64,000 nt of DNA from the NCBI GenBank assembly GCA_021770095.1, contig JAETRQ010000008.1, positions 1 to 64,000 of the forward strand, in the 5' to 3' direction. Below the pieces are notes generated by a model that saw only the letters and a program-made list of their open reading frames with translations, had not been told where the DNA came from and did not search any database. A program made the position numbers and the translations under genes. The DNA comes from Eubacteriaceae bacterium (GTDB taxonomy: Bacteria; Bacillota; Clostridia; Oscillospirales; Acutalibacteraceae). Below, piece after piece: positions 54,850-64,000 of this stretch (position 1 is its first letter; every line of letters starts with the position of its first letter).

Positions 54850-56101
54850 TTTTAATCCTCTTAATATCTGCACCTAATTTATTTAAGTTTATATCCAAAT
54901 CGGCATATCCTCTGTCAATGTGTGAAATTTTACTTATTTCAGAATCTCCCTGTGCTGCCAGTGCAGCTACTACCAAAGCGGCTCCGCCCCGAAGGTCAGT
55001 AGCATTCACTTTTGCTCCATGTAATGTTTTCACGCCGTTAATTACTGCAAGTTTGTCATTCACTTCGACATCTGCTCCAAACCGATTAAGTTCGCTGACA
55101 AATCTAAACCTGTTCTCAAATATATTCTCTTTAACAACAGATGTTCCCCGTGCAACCGTCAATGCGGATACAACCATGGATTGGGAATCAGTAGGGAAAG
55201 CAGGATAAGGCATTGTTTTTATCATTTTAACTCTGCGCAGTCTCTTTGGTGCAACAATCCTCAATGCACCTTTGCTCAAATATAATCTGCATCCCATTTC
55301 ATTAAAAACAGGAAATACGGGAGCAAGATGCGTGGGTATTACATCATTTATAACAATATCCCCGCCTGTAATTGCACAGGCACTCATATATGTGGATGCC
55401 AATATTCTGTCAGGGATAATTCGGTGTTCACAGGGATGAAGTTTTTCCACACCTTCAATTTCTATCGTACTCTCTCCTGCGCCGTAAATTTTAGCACCGC
55501 ATTCATTCAGGAACTGAGCCAAATCGCTTATTTCAGGTTCTCTTGCAGGATTTATTATGACAGTTTTTCCTTTTGATATTGCTGCTGCAATCATTATATT
55601 TTCTGTTGCACCTACACTCGCAAACGGAAGAATAATCTTTGCTCCGGTTAAATTACCGGCACAGCATGTGATTGATGAGCCGTTTTCTGTTATAGTTGCA
55701 CCAAGACTTTTCAACGCTTTAATATGTAAGTCCACAGGCCGTGTACCTATATCACACCCGCCGGGGAGATAAATTGATGCACAACCGACTCTTGAAATAA
55801 GCGAACCTAAAAAAAGTATTGATGAGCGCATCATACGCATAACATTTTCATCAATTTTAGAATCCGTAACATCTGTAGCATCAATTGTAACAGTATCACC
55901 GTCACGTTTAATCTTACATCCGAGTGTCTGAAGAATATCTAAAGTCGTTTTAACATCACTTAAATCAGGGCAATTATGTATAACACTTTCACCTTTCACA
56001 AGAATTGATGCACATAAAATCGGCAATGCAGAATTCTTAGCACCGTGAAGTGTGACATCACCAAGTAATTTTTGCTGCCCTTTAACCTTGAATATATCCA
56101 T
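54815..56101 (-). CDS. murA: UDP-N-acetylglucosamine 1-carboxyvinyltransferase
   Basis: A 428-residue EPT-fold enzyme that adds enolpyruvate to UDP-GlcNAc, the first committed step of peptidoglycan. GAKNSALPIL is the N-terminal signature. The catalytic, fosfomycin-target cysteine is Cys116 in LPGGCDIGTRPVDLH. Start at 56101 after AGAGGTGAT; a longer reading to 56146 adds unrelated residues. Gram-positives often have two copies; this is the one in the dcw cluster. Confidence 0.95.
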   Translation of the reverse strand: MDIFKVKGQQKLLGDVTLHGAKNSALPILCASILVKGESVIHNCPDLSDVKTTLDILQTLGCKIKRDGDTVTIDATDVTDSKIDENVMRMMRSSILFLGSLISRVGCASIYLPGGCDIGTRPVDLHIKALKSLGATITENGSSITCCAGNLTGAKIILPFASVGATENIMIAAAISKGKTVIINPAREPEISDLAQFLNECGAKIYGAGESTIEIEGVEKLHPCEHRIIPDRILASTYMSACAITGGDIVINDVIPTHLAPVFPVFNEMGCRLYLSKGALRIVAPKRLRRVKMIKTMPYPAFPTDSQSMVVSALTVARGTSVVKENIFENRFRFVSELNRFGADVEVNDKLAVINGVKTLHGAKVNATDLRGGAALVVAALAAQGDSEISKISHIDRGYADLDINLNKLGADIKRIKNEEVTKEKTEN

Positions 56102-56179
56102 TAAATCACCTCTGTATCTTGTGACAAGGAAAACCCTTATCACCATATCATATGCAGTGGTGATTTTTTTGCTATTTAA

Positions 56180-57298
56180 TCATTTTGCAAGAGAAATGAT
56201 TATATCGGCAATTCTTTCTCTCGAATCCGTTATTGCCATTGCTTTGGCATTTTTTTCTACTTCCTTCAACTTATCACGATTGGAAAGAAGATCGTCAATC
56301 TTGCTTGCAAGAAGAGTTGGCGTCAAATCTTTTTCTTCAACAATAAAACCGGCATTACGATTGACAAGAGCCATAGCGTTATGGTACTGATGATTTTCGG
56401 CAACATATGGTGACGGAATTAAGATGGATGCCTTGCCCATCGCCTCAATTTCTGAAAGGGAGGATGCACCTGCCCTGCCTATTACAAGGTCGGCAGCAGC
56501 CATACATACATCCATATTATCTATGTATTGTCTTACTTCAACTGTTCCCTTTTTGCCGTTAACAAATCCTTCGGCAGCAAACTTATCAAGAAATTCTGAA
56601 CCGTTCGTTCCGACTGAATGGATGTGGTAGTATTTTTCAGTGGCAGCACTGCTGATTAATACGTCATACATGGCTTCATTTATCGGCTTAGCACCGAGAG
56701 AACCACCAAATGAGAGAACCAGATATTTATCATCAGGGATACCGAGTTTTGCTCTTGCCATGTCTTTATCTGCGTTAAGAAGTTCACCGCGAACAGGAAG
56801 ACCTGTAACTTCTACAGGGTTTTTCGGCTCAAGATGTTTTTTTGCATCTTCAACGGTAAGCATTACCTTGTCAACTTCTTTGGCAAGCGTTTTATTCGTT
56901 ATACCGGGGAACGCATTTTGTTCGTGAATGCATGTGGGTATGCCCAGTTTAACAGCACTCTGAAGCACAGGACCCGAAACATAACCGCCGAAACCAACTA
57001 CAACATCAGGCTTGAAATCTGTAATTATCTTTTTACTTTCACCCGATGACTTTATCAGCCGCAATACAGTCTTGATATTATGTGATATTGCAGAGGGAGA
57101 AAAGGAACGCTTAAAGCCGGATATTTTTATTGTTTTGAAATCAAAACCTGCTGACGGCACAAGACGTGCCTCCATATGGTCCGATGTACCGACAAACATA
57201 ATTTCACTGTCAGACACGGTCTCTCTGATATATGATGCAACTGCAAGTGCAGGATTGATATGACCTGCCGTACCACCGGTAGCAAATAAAATTCTCAT
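56180..57298 (-). CDS. murG: Lipid II synthase MurG
   Basis: A 372-residue GT28 (GT-B) glycosyltransferase at the inner face of the membrane, adding GlcNAc to lipid I. ATGGTAGHINPALAVA is the N-terminal glycine loop; GFGGYVSGPVL and HEQNAFPGITNK follow; LSFGGSLGAKPIN and GRAGASSLSEIEAMGK are in the donor domain. It lies 8 bases after ftsW. Confidence 0.95.
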   Translation of the reverse strand: MRILFATGGTAGHINPALAVASYIRETVSDSEIMFVGTSDHMEARLVPSAGFDFKTIKISGFKRSFSPSAISHNIKTVLRLIKSSGESKKIITDFKPDVVVGFGGYVSGPVLQSAVKLGIPTCIHEQNAFPGITNKTLAKEVDKVMLTVEDAKKHLEPKNPVEVTGLPVRGELLNADKDMARAKLGIPDDKYLVLSFGGSLGAKPINEAMYDVLISSAATEKYYHIHSVGTNGSEFLDKFAAEGFVNGKKGTVEVRQYIDNMDVCMAAADLVIGRAGASSLSEIEAMGKASILIPSPYVAENHQYHNAMALVNRNAGFIVEEKDLTPTLLASKIDDLLSNRDKLKEVEKNAKAMAITDSRERIADIIISLAK

Positions 57299-57306
57299 CC
57301 AATCAC

Positions 57307-58536
57307 CTATACTTTCTTTTGACTTGACTTTCTTGAAACGGCAAGAACAACACCGATTTCAAACAAAAGCATTAACAATGCGGTTCCGCCATATGAAAAG
57401 AACGGAAGTGCAATACCTGTATTTGGTATTGTATCGGTAACAACCATGATATTGAGCCCTACCTGAATACCAATCTGAGCAACAATACCAATTACAAGAA
57501 GTGAACCGAACTTATCCTGACATCTGGATGCAATAACAAACCCTCTGATAACAAGAGCAGCAAACAGAAGGATTATAACTGCTGCGCCTATAAATCCGAG
57601 TTCTTCACATACGATTGAAAAAATAAAGTCATTCTGCGGCTCTGAAACGTAAAGGTATTTTTGCTTGGAATTTCCCAATCCTACACCAAAAAATCCTCCC
57701 GACCCAATCGCGTAAAGAGAATTATTTGTCTGCCATCTGTCACCTGCAGGGTCAAAATCTTTATCAAGCCATGCTCTGATACGATCACCTGCATAATTTT
57801 CAAGCATTTCAGGGAATGTTATAACAACAAATATAACTAATATCAAAACACCCAAACCGAATGCAAATAATTTCCAGTCACTGCCACCTGCAAACATAAG
57901 AGTAGCACCGATAAGAAACATCAGAATCGTACATGACATATGATGTTCCAATACGATTAATCCGCAAAATACAGCAATAATACAAAGCGGATACACAATT
58001 CCGTATTTAAAAGTACGCATTTTGGAATAATAATTGCTTATATATCCTGCAAAGGCAAGAATAATTGAAAATTTCGCAAGATCTGACGGCTGAAAGGTAA
58101 GTCCTCCCGGAAGAGGAATCCATCTTTTGAAATCACTGCCGTCTGCACCGCCGACATTTGTATGCACAAACAGAACTAAAACAAGCAGTATCAATGTAAT
58201 ACAAAGCAGTGGAATATTGACAACTTTCAGCCATTTATAATTCACTTTTGACATGACAAACATAGCCACAATGCCAATAACAGCAAAAATGAACTGACGC
58301 GTAAAAAAGTAATAAGAATCGTGATTCTTATAATAATAAGCATTCGGATATGATGATGAAAACAGCATAATCAGACCGATTGTCAGCAAAGCAATTGTTA
58401 TTGCAAGAAATGGTATATCAATACTGCCCGTTACAAAAAAAGCCTCTTTACCTATACTATTCGTCTTTTTTGTATGAGACTTGATAATCTTTGAATTACC
58501 ATTATCTGCTACACTTTGAGCCATAATAATCGCCAT
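57307..58536 (-). CDS. ftsW: SEDS glycan polymerase FtsW/SpoVE
   Basis: A 409-residue SEDS-family membrane protein with ten hydrophobic segments that polymerises lipid II with its partner penicillin-binding protein. WIPLPGGLTFQPSDLAKFSI holds part of the family core; GLGNSKQKYLYVSEPQNDFIFSIVCEELGFIG and the late GIALPFFSYGGTALL are typical. About 37 polar residues precede the first helix. The true start may be 58536 or 58524; neither has an ideal ribosome site. FtsW and SpoVE cannot be separated by sequence. Confidence 0.9.
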   Translation of the reverse strand: MAIIMAQSVADNGNSKIIKSHTKKTNSIGKEAFFVTGSIDIPFLAITIALLTIGLIMLFSSSYPNAYYYKNHDSYYFFTRQFIFAVIGIVAMFVMSKVNYKWLKVVNIPLLCITLILLVLVLFVHTNVGGADGSDFKRWIPLPGGLTFQPSDLAKFSIILAFAGYISNYYSKMRTFKYGIVYPLCIIAVFCGLIVLEHHMSCTILMFLIGATLMFAGGSDWKLFAFGLGVLILVIFVVITFPEMLENYAGDRIRAWLDKDFDPAGDRWQTNNSLYAIGSGGFFGVGLGNSKQKYLYVSEPQNDFIFSIVCEELGFIGAAVIILLFAALVIRGFVIASRCQDKFGSLLVIGIVAQIGIQVGLNIMVVTDTIPNTGIALPFFSYGGTALLMLLFEIGVVLAVSRKSSQKKV

Positions 58537-58609
58537 ATCCTTTCCGCCCTATATCTGAATAAGAATTACATCATCATACCAATGGCTATATGATGCGTAA
58601 TATATAAAA

Positions 58610-59656
58610 TTAATATTTTAAACCAAAATAATAAACTGCCACACCGATTGCACAGCCTACTAAATTAACAAAAGAAAAAACAAAACAGATTTTTTTCTCT
58701 TTCCAGCCGCACATTTCAAAATGGTGGTGAATAGGTGCCATTTTGAATACACGTTTGCCGTGTGTGATTTTGAAATATCCGATTTGAATGATGTCACTCA
58801 TAGTCTCACATACATAAACAATGCCTACCGGTAAAAGAATGAGCGGACATTTACATAAGTAACCAAGAGCAACAACCATACCGCCGAGGAACAGCGAACC
58901 GGTATCACCCATAAAGGTTTTTGCCGGATTCCAGTTCCAGCACAAAAAGCCGAGCACACCGCCGAGCAGTGCTCCTGCAAAAATTTTTAATCCGGTGAAA
59001 TTCATAATTGTGCCGATTATGATAAATGTTACTGCAACCGTTACTGTTACGGATGAACAAAGACCGTCGATACCATCTGTCAAATTAACTGAGTTTACAC
59101 ATCCGTAAATAATAAAGAATGATATTGCCCAGAAAATAATTGCAGTAAAAATATTTTTTTCAAAATTTACTGTTCCCACAAAAGGAATATACCAACTTGT
59201 ATTGTGCGACAGCCAGAGAGTGAGAATATAACCAAAGGTCAAAATAAGCTGACCTGCTGTTTTCTGTTTAGCAGTGAGGCCTTCATTTCTTTTCATTTTG
59301 ATTTTGATAAAATCATCGGCAAAGCCAACAATTCCGCAGCCGAGTGCAAGAATAAGCCCTGAGATAAGAAGAACAAGTTCACGATGATTTTGCTGGCTCA
59401 TAATATCATTTGTCTCAATCTGAACATCCATAGCAAACATAGATACTATCATTGTTACAACAAATGAAAGAATTATGCCGATAATAAACATTAATCCGCC
59501 CATATTCGGGGTGCCTTGCTTTGCTTTATGCCAAGACGGTCCTATGTCAAGAATTGTCTGACCGAATTTAAGTTTTCTCAGCCATGGAATCACAACAAAA
59601 CCGAGTGCTGCTGTTATTCCGAATGCCAACACAATACTAATAATTACACTTACCAT
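58610..59656 (-). CDS. mraY: Phospho-N-acetylmuramoyl-pentapeptide transferase
   Basis: A 348-residue ten-helix membrane enzyme that moves phospho-MurNAc-pentapeptide to undecaprenyl phosphate, making lipid I. GTPNMGGLMFI, GFADDFIKI, NLTDGIDGLCS and FMGDTGSLFLGG carry the catalytic aspartates; APIHHHFEMCGWKE is the family histidine loop. Start at 59656 inside TAATG of murF. Directly followed by ftsW without the murD usual at this place. Confidence 0.96.
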   Translation of the reverse strand: MVSVIISIVLAFGITAALGFVVIPWLRKLKFGQTILDIGPSWHKAKQGTPNMGGLMFIIGIILSFVVTMIVSMFAMDVQIETNDIMSQQNHRELVLLISGLILALGCGIVGFADDFIKIKMKRNEGLTAKQKTAGQLILTFGYILTLWLSHNTSWYIPFVGTVNFEKNIFTAIIFWAISFFIIYGCVNSVNLTDGIDGLCSSVTVTVAVTFIIIGTIMNFTGLKIFAGALLGGVLGFLCWNWNPAKTFMGDTGSLFLGGMVVALGYLCKCPLILLPVGIVYVCETMSDIIQIGYFKITHGKRVFKMAPIHHHFEMCGWKEKKICFVFSFVNLVGCAIGVAVYYFGLKY

Positions 59657-61008
59657 TATTTTCCCCACCTATCATATACATTATGGATTACATCCTCAAG
59701 TTTCATTCCTCTTGATGCTTTAAAAATTACAGTGTCACCTTCTTTTAAAGTATCAATCAGATGATTTGCAAGTTCTTCTTTTGTATCAAAATGCAATGCG
59801 TTGGATACGCCGTTTTCTTTTGCCGATAGATTTATGAGCTTTGCTTTTTCACCTACCGTAAACAGATAATCAATGTTGTTATCAGCAACAATTTTCCCTG
59901 TTTGCTTATGTGCTTCATCTGAAAAATCGCCAAGTTCAAGCATATCTGACAATACCGCAATCCGTCTTTTGCAATCTGTTCCGGCAAGCGTCATAATGCC
60001 GGCTTTCATTGAATCGAGACTTGCATTGTAACAATCTTCAATAACAGTTATACCCTTAAAGTCAACCGACTTCTGTCTCATACCTTCAGGAACATATCCT
60101 GCAAGAGCATCCGCACACGTCTGTGCATCAATATCAAGAAAATATCCAACAGCAAATGCAGACAATGCGTTATAAACATTATGTATGCCAATAGTCGGAA
60201 TTGTTATTGTTTGCAAATTCCCATAATAATGAACATCAAAACTTGTTGAACCATTTGATTCAATAATATTCTCTGCCTTGAAATCGCCATTATCAACCCC
60301 ATAAAAGCAAATGTTGTAATCATCATTCTTCACACCTGACAACATATCGTTATCCGCATTCAGAATAAGAGTCGAACCTTTTTCAAGACCATCAAGTATC
60401 TCAAGTTTCGCTTTTAGTATGCCTTCTCTTGAACCCAGATTTTCTATATGAGAAGTACCGACATTGGTTATCAGGGCAATAGTAGGCTTTGCTGCAGTCG
60501 AAAGGCGGTGAATTTCACCAAAATGGTTCATTCCCATTTCTATAACAGCCGCCTGTGTACTGCTGTCAATTTGAAAAAGCATTTGGGGCAAGCCGATTTC
60601 GTTGTTCATATTCCCCTGTGTTTTTATTGATTTATATTTTGAATGAACAACAAGATAGGTAAATTCCTTTGTGGTAGTTTTACCGACTGAACCTGTCAGT
60701 CCAACCAAATGCAAATTGAATTTTGAACGGTAATATCCGCCGAGTGTAAGCAGTGCTTTTGAAGTGTCAGAAACTTTAACATAATTACCGCTTATAGCAA
60801 CATCACTGTGTATCATAACCGCTGCTGCACCTTTATCAAGTGCCTCCTGTGCAAAACAGTGGGCATCAAACCGTTCGCCCTTTATACAGATAAACAAGCA
60901 GCCGTCTGTTATTTTTCTTGTATCAATGCAAATGCTGTTAACTTCACAATCATGATTGAATGTACCATCACAAGCAAGTGCAATTTCACTTAATTTTAAT
61001 TTTTCCAT
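59656..61008 (-). CDS. murF: UDP-MurNAc-tripeptide D-alanyl-D-alanine ligase
   Basis: A 450-residue Mur ligase adding D-Ala-D-Ala to the tripeptide. The three-domain layout is present: an N-terminal UDP-binding domain (INSICIDTRKITDGCLFICI), the ATP loop GLTGSVGKTTTKEF, and the C-terminal DCYNASLDSMKAGIMTL (with RRIAVLSDMLELGDFS). It lies two bases after murE. Confidence 0.94.
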   Translation of the reverse strand: MEKLKLSEIALACDGTFNHDCEVNSICIDTRKITDGCLFICIKGERFDAHCFAQEALDKGAAAVMIHSDVAISGNYVKVSDTSKALLTLGGYYRSKFNLHLVGLTGSVGKTTTKEFTYLVVHSKYKSIKTQGNMNNEIGLPQMLFQIDSSTQAAVIEMGMNHFGEIHRLSTAAKPTIALITNVGTSHIENLGSREGILKAKLEILDGLEKGSTLILNADNDMLSGVKNDDYNICFYGVDNGDFKAENIIESNGSTSFDVHYYGNLQTITIPTIGIHNVYNALSAFAVGYFLDIDAQTCADALAGYVPEGMRQKSVDFKGITVIEDCYNASLDSMKAGIMTLAGTDCKRRIAVLSDMLELGDFSDEAHKQTGKIVADNNIDYLFTVGEKAKLINLSAKENGVSNALHFDTKEELANHLIDTLKEGDTVIFKASRGMKLEDVIHNVYDRWGK

Positions 61009-61010
61009 AA

Positions 61011-62447
61011 TCAGTCAAGAGTTGCAAGAATCTCTGCAACTGCTTCTCTTTCATCAAAATGTATTGTGCCTGTCGGCAGAATCTGATATGTCTCATGACC
61101 TTTACCGGCAAGGAGAATTATATCATCTGTCTGTGCATTTTTTATTGCATAAGCAATTGCTTCTTTTCTGTTTTCAACAACTTTATAAGGTGTTGTGATA
61201 CCCTCCATACCCACAAGTATATCTTTGATAATCTCTGACGGATTTTCAGAACGCGGATTATCTGAAGTTACAACACAGAAATCTGAAAGTTCGGCAGCGA
61301 TTTTGCCCATCTTAGGTCTCTTGGTTTTATCTCTGTCTCCGCCGCATCCAAATAATGTGACAACTCTGCCCTTCGCAATCTCTTTGAGCGAAGTAATTAT
61401 ATTTTCAAGTCCGTCGGGTGAATGCGCATAGTCAATAATGATTGTAAAATCGCGATTCGTCGGCACAACTTCAATTCTGCCTTTTACGCCATTTGACTTA
61501 CTGATTGCACTGAGAACATCGTCAAATCCAATTCCAAGAGCCAGCGCACATGAAGCAGCGCAAAGAGAATTGTAAACAGAAAATCTTCCCGGAATAGGAC
61601 AATTGCATCTGCCAATCATATCCCCTACCAATTCATATTCAACACCGTTTGATTTGAACTTAACATTTTTTGCAACATAAGTTGCATCATTTTTATCAAC
61701 TGCGTATGTTACTACTTTATCGAATTGGAGTTCTTTAATAATTTCAAGTCCGTTTTGATCATCAGCATTGGTTACTGCAATGTCACTGTTCTTAAACAGA
61801 ATTCTTTTTGACTCAAAATAATTCTCCCATGTTTTGTGATAATCAAGATGATCCTGTGTAAGATTTGTAAATGCACCTACTGCAAATCTGAGCCCATTGA
61901 CTCTTCCCTGTGCAAGAGCCTGTGAAGAAACCTCCATAACACAGTATTCACAATCTGCTTTTACCATTTGTGAGAACAGCTTCTGAAGTTCGTAAGGGTC
62001 CGGGGTTGTATATTTCGCAGGATATATTTCGTCACCAATCATATTTTGAACAGTACCGATAAGTCCGACCTTCTTGCCTGCATTTTCAAGAATTTGCTTG
62101 ATTAAAAATGTAGTAGTAGTTTTACCATTTGTTCCTGTAAGACCGATAAGTTTAAGTTTATCGGCAGGATTACCGAAGAAGTTTGCGCAAATCGGAGAAA
62201 AAACTGCTCTGCTGCTTTTTACAACGACCTGATTATCAAGTCCCAAATCACGCTCAACAACAACTGCGGCAGCACCGTTATCCAGCATTTCTTTGGCTAC
62301 TGTATGACCATCAAACACAGAACCTTTGACACAGACAAAAAGTGAACCTTCTTTTACAAGTCTGGAATCCTGAGTTATATCGGCAACTTCGACATCGTTA
62401 TAACTGCCAAGTACTTCAATTCCTCTTAATATTTCACTGAGTTTCAT
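61011..62447 (-). CDS. murE: UDP-MurNAc-L-Ala-D-Glu meso-diaminopimelate ligase
   Basis: A 478-residue Mur ligase adding the third peptide residue. The ATP loop is LTGTNGKTTTTFL, the carbamylated-lysine region follows, and IDYAHSPDGLEN is the family motif. The substrate loop reads SDNPRSENP: DNPR predicts meso-diaminopimelate rather than lysine. This means the cell needs meso-DAP, which bears on the DapF-like domain fused to CarB. AGGGGATATACAT is upstream of the start. Confidence 0.95.
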   Translation of the reverse strand: MKLSEILRGIEVLGSYNDVEVADITQDSRLVKEGSLFVCVKGSVFDGHTVAKEMLDNGAAAVVVERDLGLDNQVVVKSSRAVFSPICANFFGNPADKLKLIGLTGTNGKTTTTFLIKQILENAGKKVGLIGTVQNMIGDEIYPAKYTTPDPYELQKLFSQMVKADCEYCVMEVSSQALAQGRVNGLRFAVGAFTNLTQDHLDYHKTWENYFESKRILFKNSDIAVTNADDQNGLEIIKELQFDKVVTYAVDKNDATYVAKNVKFKSNGVEYELVGDMIGRCNCPIPGRFSVYNSLCAASCALALGIGFDDVLSAISKSNGVKGRIEVVPTNRDFTIIIDYAHSPDGLENIITSLKEIAKGRVVTLFGCGGDRDKTKRPKMGKIAAELSDFCVVTSDNPRSENPSEIIKDILVGMEGITTPYKVVENRKEAIAYAIKNAQTDDIILLAGKGHETYQILPTGTIHFDEREAVAEILATLD

Positions 62448-62468
62448 ATGTATATCCCCTTTGAACTT

Positions 62469-64000
62469 TTAGTCTAAAACTGATTGCGTATTTTTAAATG
62501 ATACTGTAATTACTGTTCCTACTTCAACTTCAGTTGAAACTTCTTCGCTTTGACGATACGCAATAACCGAACCACTGCTTAAATCATTGCCTGCAATCTG
62601 AACATTTAATTTGTTTGTCTGCGCAAGACTCTTTACTTCGCTGACACTGAGTCCGTTAAAGTCAGGAACTTTTGTTGTCTGTTTTTCACCTTCATCGGTA
62701 TAAATATAAATTATACCACTGCTCGGCACAGTTCCTGCACTGGTCGGGCATTGTCTTACAACCTTGTCGCCCTTACCAATCTTAACATAATCAAGTTTAT
62801 ATTCTTTAATCTCTTTCTCTGCTTCTTCAACTGTTTTACCAACAACATTCGGAGCATAACTTGAAAGATTTTTTACTTCATCGTCATCATATTTCGGTTC
62901 AATGCCAAGAACGTTCATCGCCTCTTCAACAACCTGTGCTGCAATCGGAGCACAAATAGCACCGCCGCCTAAATCCTGATTTGGTTCATCAACAATGATA
63001 AGCATTGCAATTTCAGGATTATCACTCGGAGCAATAGCACCGAACGAAATGATATATTTGTCTCCTTCACCCTGTTTGGATTCGCCGAGTTTTGTTGATG
63101 TACCTGTTTTACCGCCGACACTGTATCCGGCAACATAACCGTTTTTACCTGTTCCGTTATCAACAACAGATTTCATCATTTCTCTCACATTTTTTGAGGT
63201 TTCCTCGCTGATAACCTGACGGATAACATTTGTCTCTGTCTTTTTAACCGTTTTTCCGTCAGCATCCAATATTGAAGAAACAAGATAAGGCTGAACCAAT
63301 TTTCCGCCGTTTGCAATTGCACACAGTCCTGTACAAACCTGAATCGGCGTAAGTGAGTTTGTCTGACCGAAAGATGCAGAGGACAATTCAACGATTCCAT
63401 ACTGCTCCTCTTTATAATACTGCGGTGATGCTTCACCCGGAAGGTCAATCCCTGTTACATCGGTAAAACCGAATGCATTGAAATACTTGAAATAATTGTG
63501 AACGCCCAACTTCTGACCGACTGTTATAAAGAATGGGTTACATGAATTCTCAAGTCCCTGGGTAAAAGTCTGTGTACCATGACCGGGATGATAATGACAG
63601 TTCATTTTGTACTTATCAACCTTTATCGAGCCTGTGCAGGTGTAAGAGGTATCGAGTGATACAACATGTTCTTCAAGTGCTGCACATGCGATAAATGTTT
63701 TGAAAACCGAACCGGGAACGTACGTATCGCTGACCGTAAAATTTCTCCACTGATTCTGAACAGCTTCGCTTTCTGCCGTTTCTTTTTGTTTTTTGTCAGA
63801 TATTTTATTGACGTTCTTTACTGTTTTGTCATATGTAAGTTTATACGGGTCGTTGCAATTGAAATCAGGAAGTGATGACATTCCGAGCACAGCACCGGTA
63901 TTGCAGTCCATAACAATTCCGTAGGCACCCTTTGCCTGATATTCTTCAAGTGCATCTCTCAAACCTTTTTCAAGATAATACTGAATAGTCTGATTGATTG
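62469..64000 (-). CDS. Transpeptidase penicillin-binding protein with PASTA domains (SpoVD/FtsI type), partial
   Basis: The frame stays open to the right edge, so the N-terminus with its membrane anchor is missing; at least 510 residues are visible. The edge reads TIQYYLEKGLRDALEEY, as in class B PBPs. Catalytic motifs are SVFK (in YVPGSVFKTF), SCN (in LENSCNPFF) and KTGT (in VGGKTGTSTK). Two PASTA domains end the protein (APNVVGKTVEEAEKEI; VPDFNGLSVSEVKSLA). The layout is that of SpoVD-like PBPs of spore-forming Clostridia and Bacilli, but division PBPs can share it. Followed by murE in the dcw cluster. Confidence 0.92.
   Translation of the reverse strand, partial: INQTIQYYLEKGLRDALEEYQAKGAYGIVMDCNTGAVLGMSSLPDFNCNDPYKLTYDKTVKNVNKISDKKQKETAESEAVQNQWRNFTVSDTYVPGSVFKTFIACAALEEHVVSLDTSYTCTGSIKVDKYKMNCHYHPGHGTQTFTQGLENSCNPFFITVGQKLGVHNYFKYFNAFGFTDVTGIDLPGEASPQYYKEEQYGIVELSSASFGQTNSLTPIQVCTGLCAIANGGKLVQPYLVSSILDADGKTVKKTETNVIRQVISEETSKNVREMMKSVVDNGTGKNGYVAGYSVGGKTGTSTKLGESKQGEGDKYIISFGAIAPSDNPEIAMLIIVDEPNQDLGGGAICAPIAAQVVEEAMNVLGIEPKYDDDEVKNLSSYAPNVVGKTVEEAEKEIKEYKLDYVKIGKGDKVVRQCPTSAGTVPSSGIIYIYTDEGEKQTTKVPDFNGLSVSEVKSLAQTNKLNVQIAGNDLSSGSVIAYRQSEEVSTEVEVGTVITVSFKNTQSVLD

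Overview
The window looks like a chromosomal segment of an AT-rich, low-GC anaerobic Firmicute, most likely a gut-type member of the Clostridia (Ruminococcus-like Oscillospirales). This rests on several things: strong AGGAG-type ribosome sites, consensus sigma-A promoters, a glmS ribozyme, a preQ1-type leader in front of queT, a dcw cluster with a SpoVD-like PASTA penicillin-binding protein, and MurE with the DNPR motif of meso-diaminopimelate-adding enzymes. No database search was possible, so the taxonomy is inference.

Region 1 (1-1620) is accessory. The left edge resembles the left end of an IS200/IS605-type element running off the window. Next to it is an isolated minus-strand phage-type lysis cassette (XhlA-like protein, holin, C39-type endolysin with SH3) with its own promoter and terminator. 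Region 2 (1700-12290) is a full arginine operon, argC-J-B-D-F-carA-carB. The last gene is an in-frame fusion of carbamoyl-phosphate synthase large subunit to a DapF-like domain that lacks the first catalytic cysteine. A long hairpin between argC and argJ can hide the argJ ribosome site. Region 3 (12300-17400) has a BMP-type lipoprotein divergent from a three-gene nucleoside salvage operon (PNP, MtnA, MTA/SAH-type deaminase), which fits an inosine route for 5'-methylthioadenosine or 5'-deoxyadenosine. Region 4 (17440-27740) holds glmS behind its ribozyme, a Trk potassium uptake pair with an NSS transporter, NADP-type glutamate dehydrogenase, a PurF paralogue without the N-terminal cysteine nucleophile, and queT.

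Region 5 (27750-46160) is one tightly coupled minus-strand exopolysaccharide or capsule operon of 19 genes. It encodes an initiating phosphoglycosyltransferase, many glycosyltransferases, an EpsG-like polymerase, a flippase, a pyruvyltransferase, an acyltransferase, LicD- and LicC-like proteins, and three small-molecule enzymes (aldolase, 2-hydroxyacid dehydrogenase, ornithine cyclodeaminase/mu-crystallin type) that could make an unusual decoration. Region 6 (46190-52290) has an initiator tRNA, a split ThrE-type exporter whose second half seems to lack a normal start codon, glycerate kinase, a 72-residue unknown protein and a GH38 alpha-mannosidase. Region 7 (52300-64000) has a DnaA-box-like cluster with a 17-bp inverted repeat, then ftsZ and, upstream of it, the dcw genes PBP-murE-murF-mraY-ftsW-murG-murA-ftsQ, all on the minus strand. 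The PBP gene runs off the right edge.
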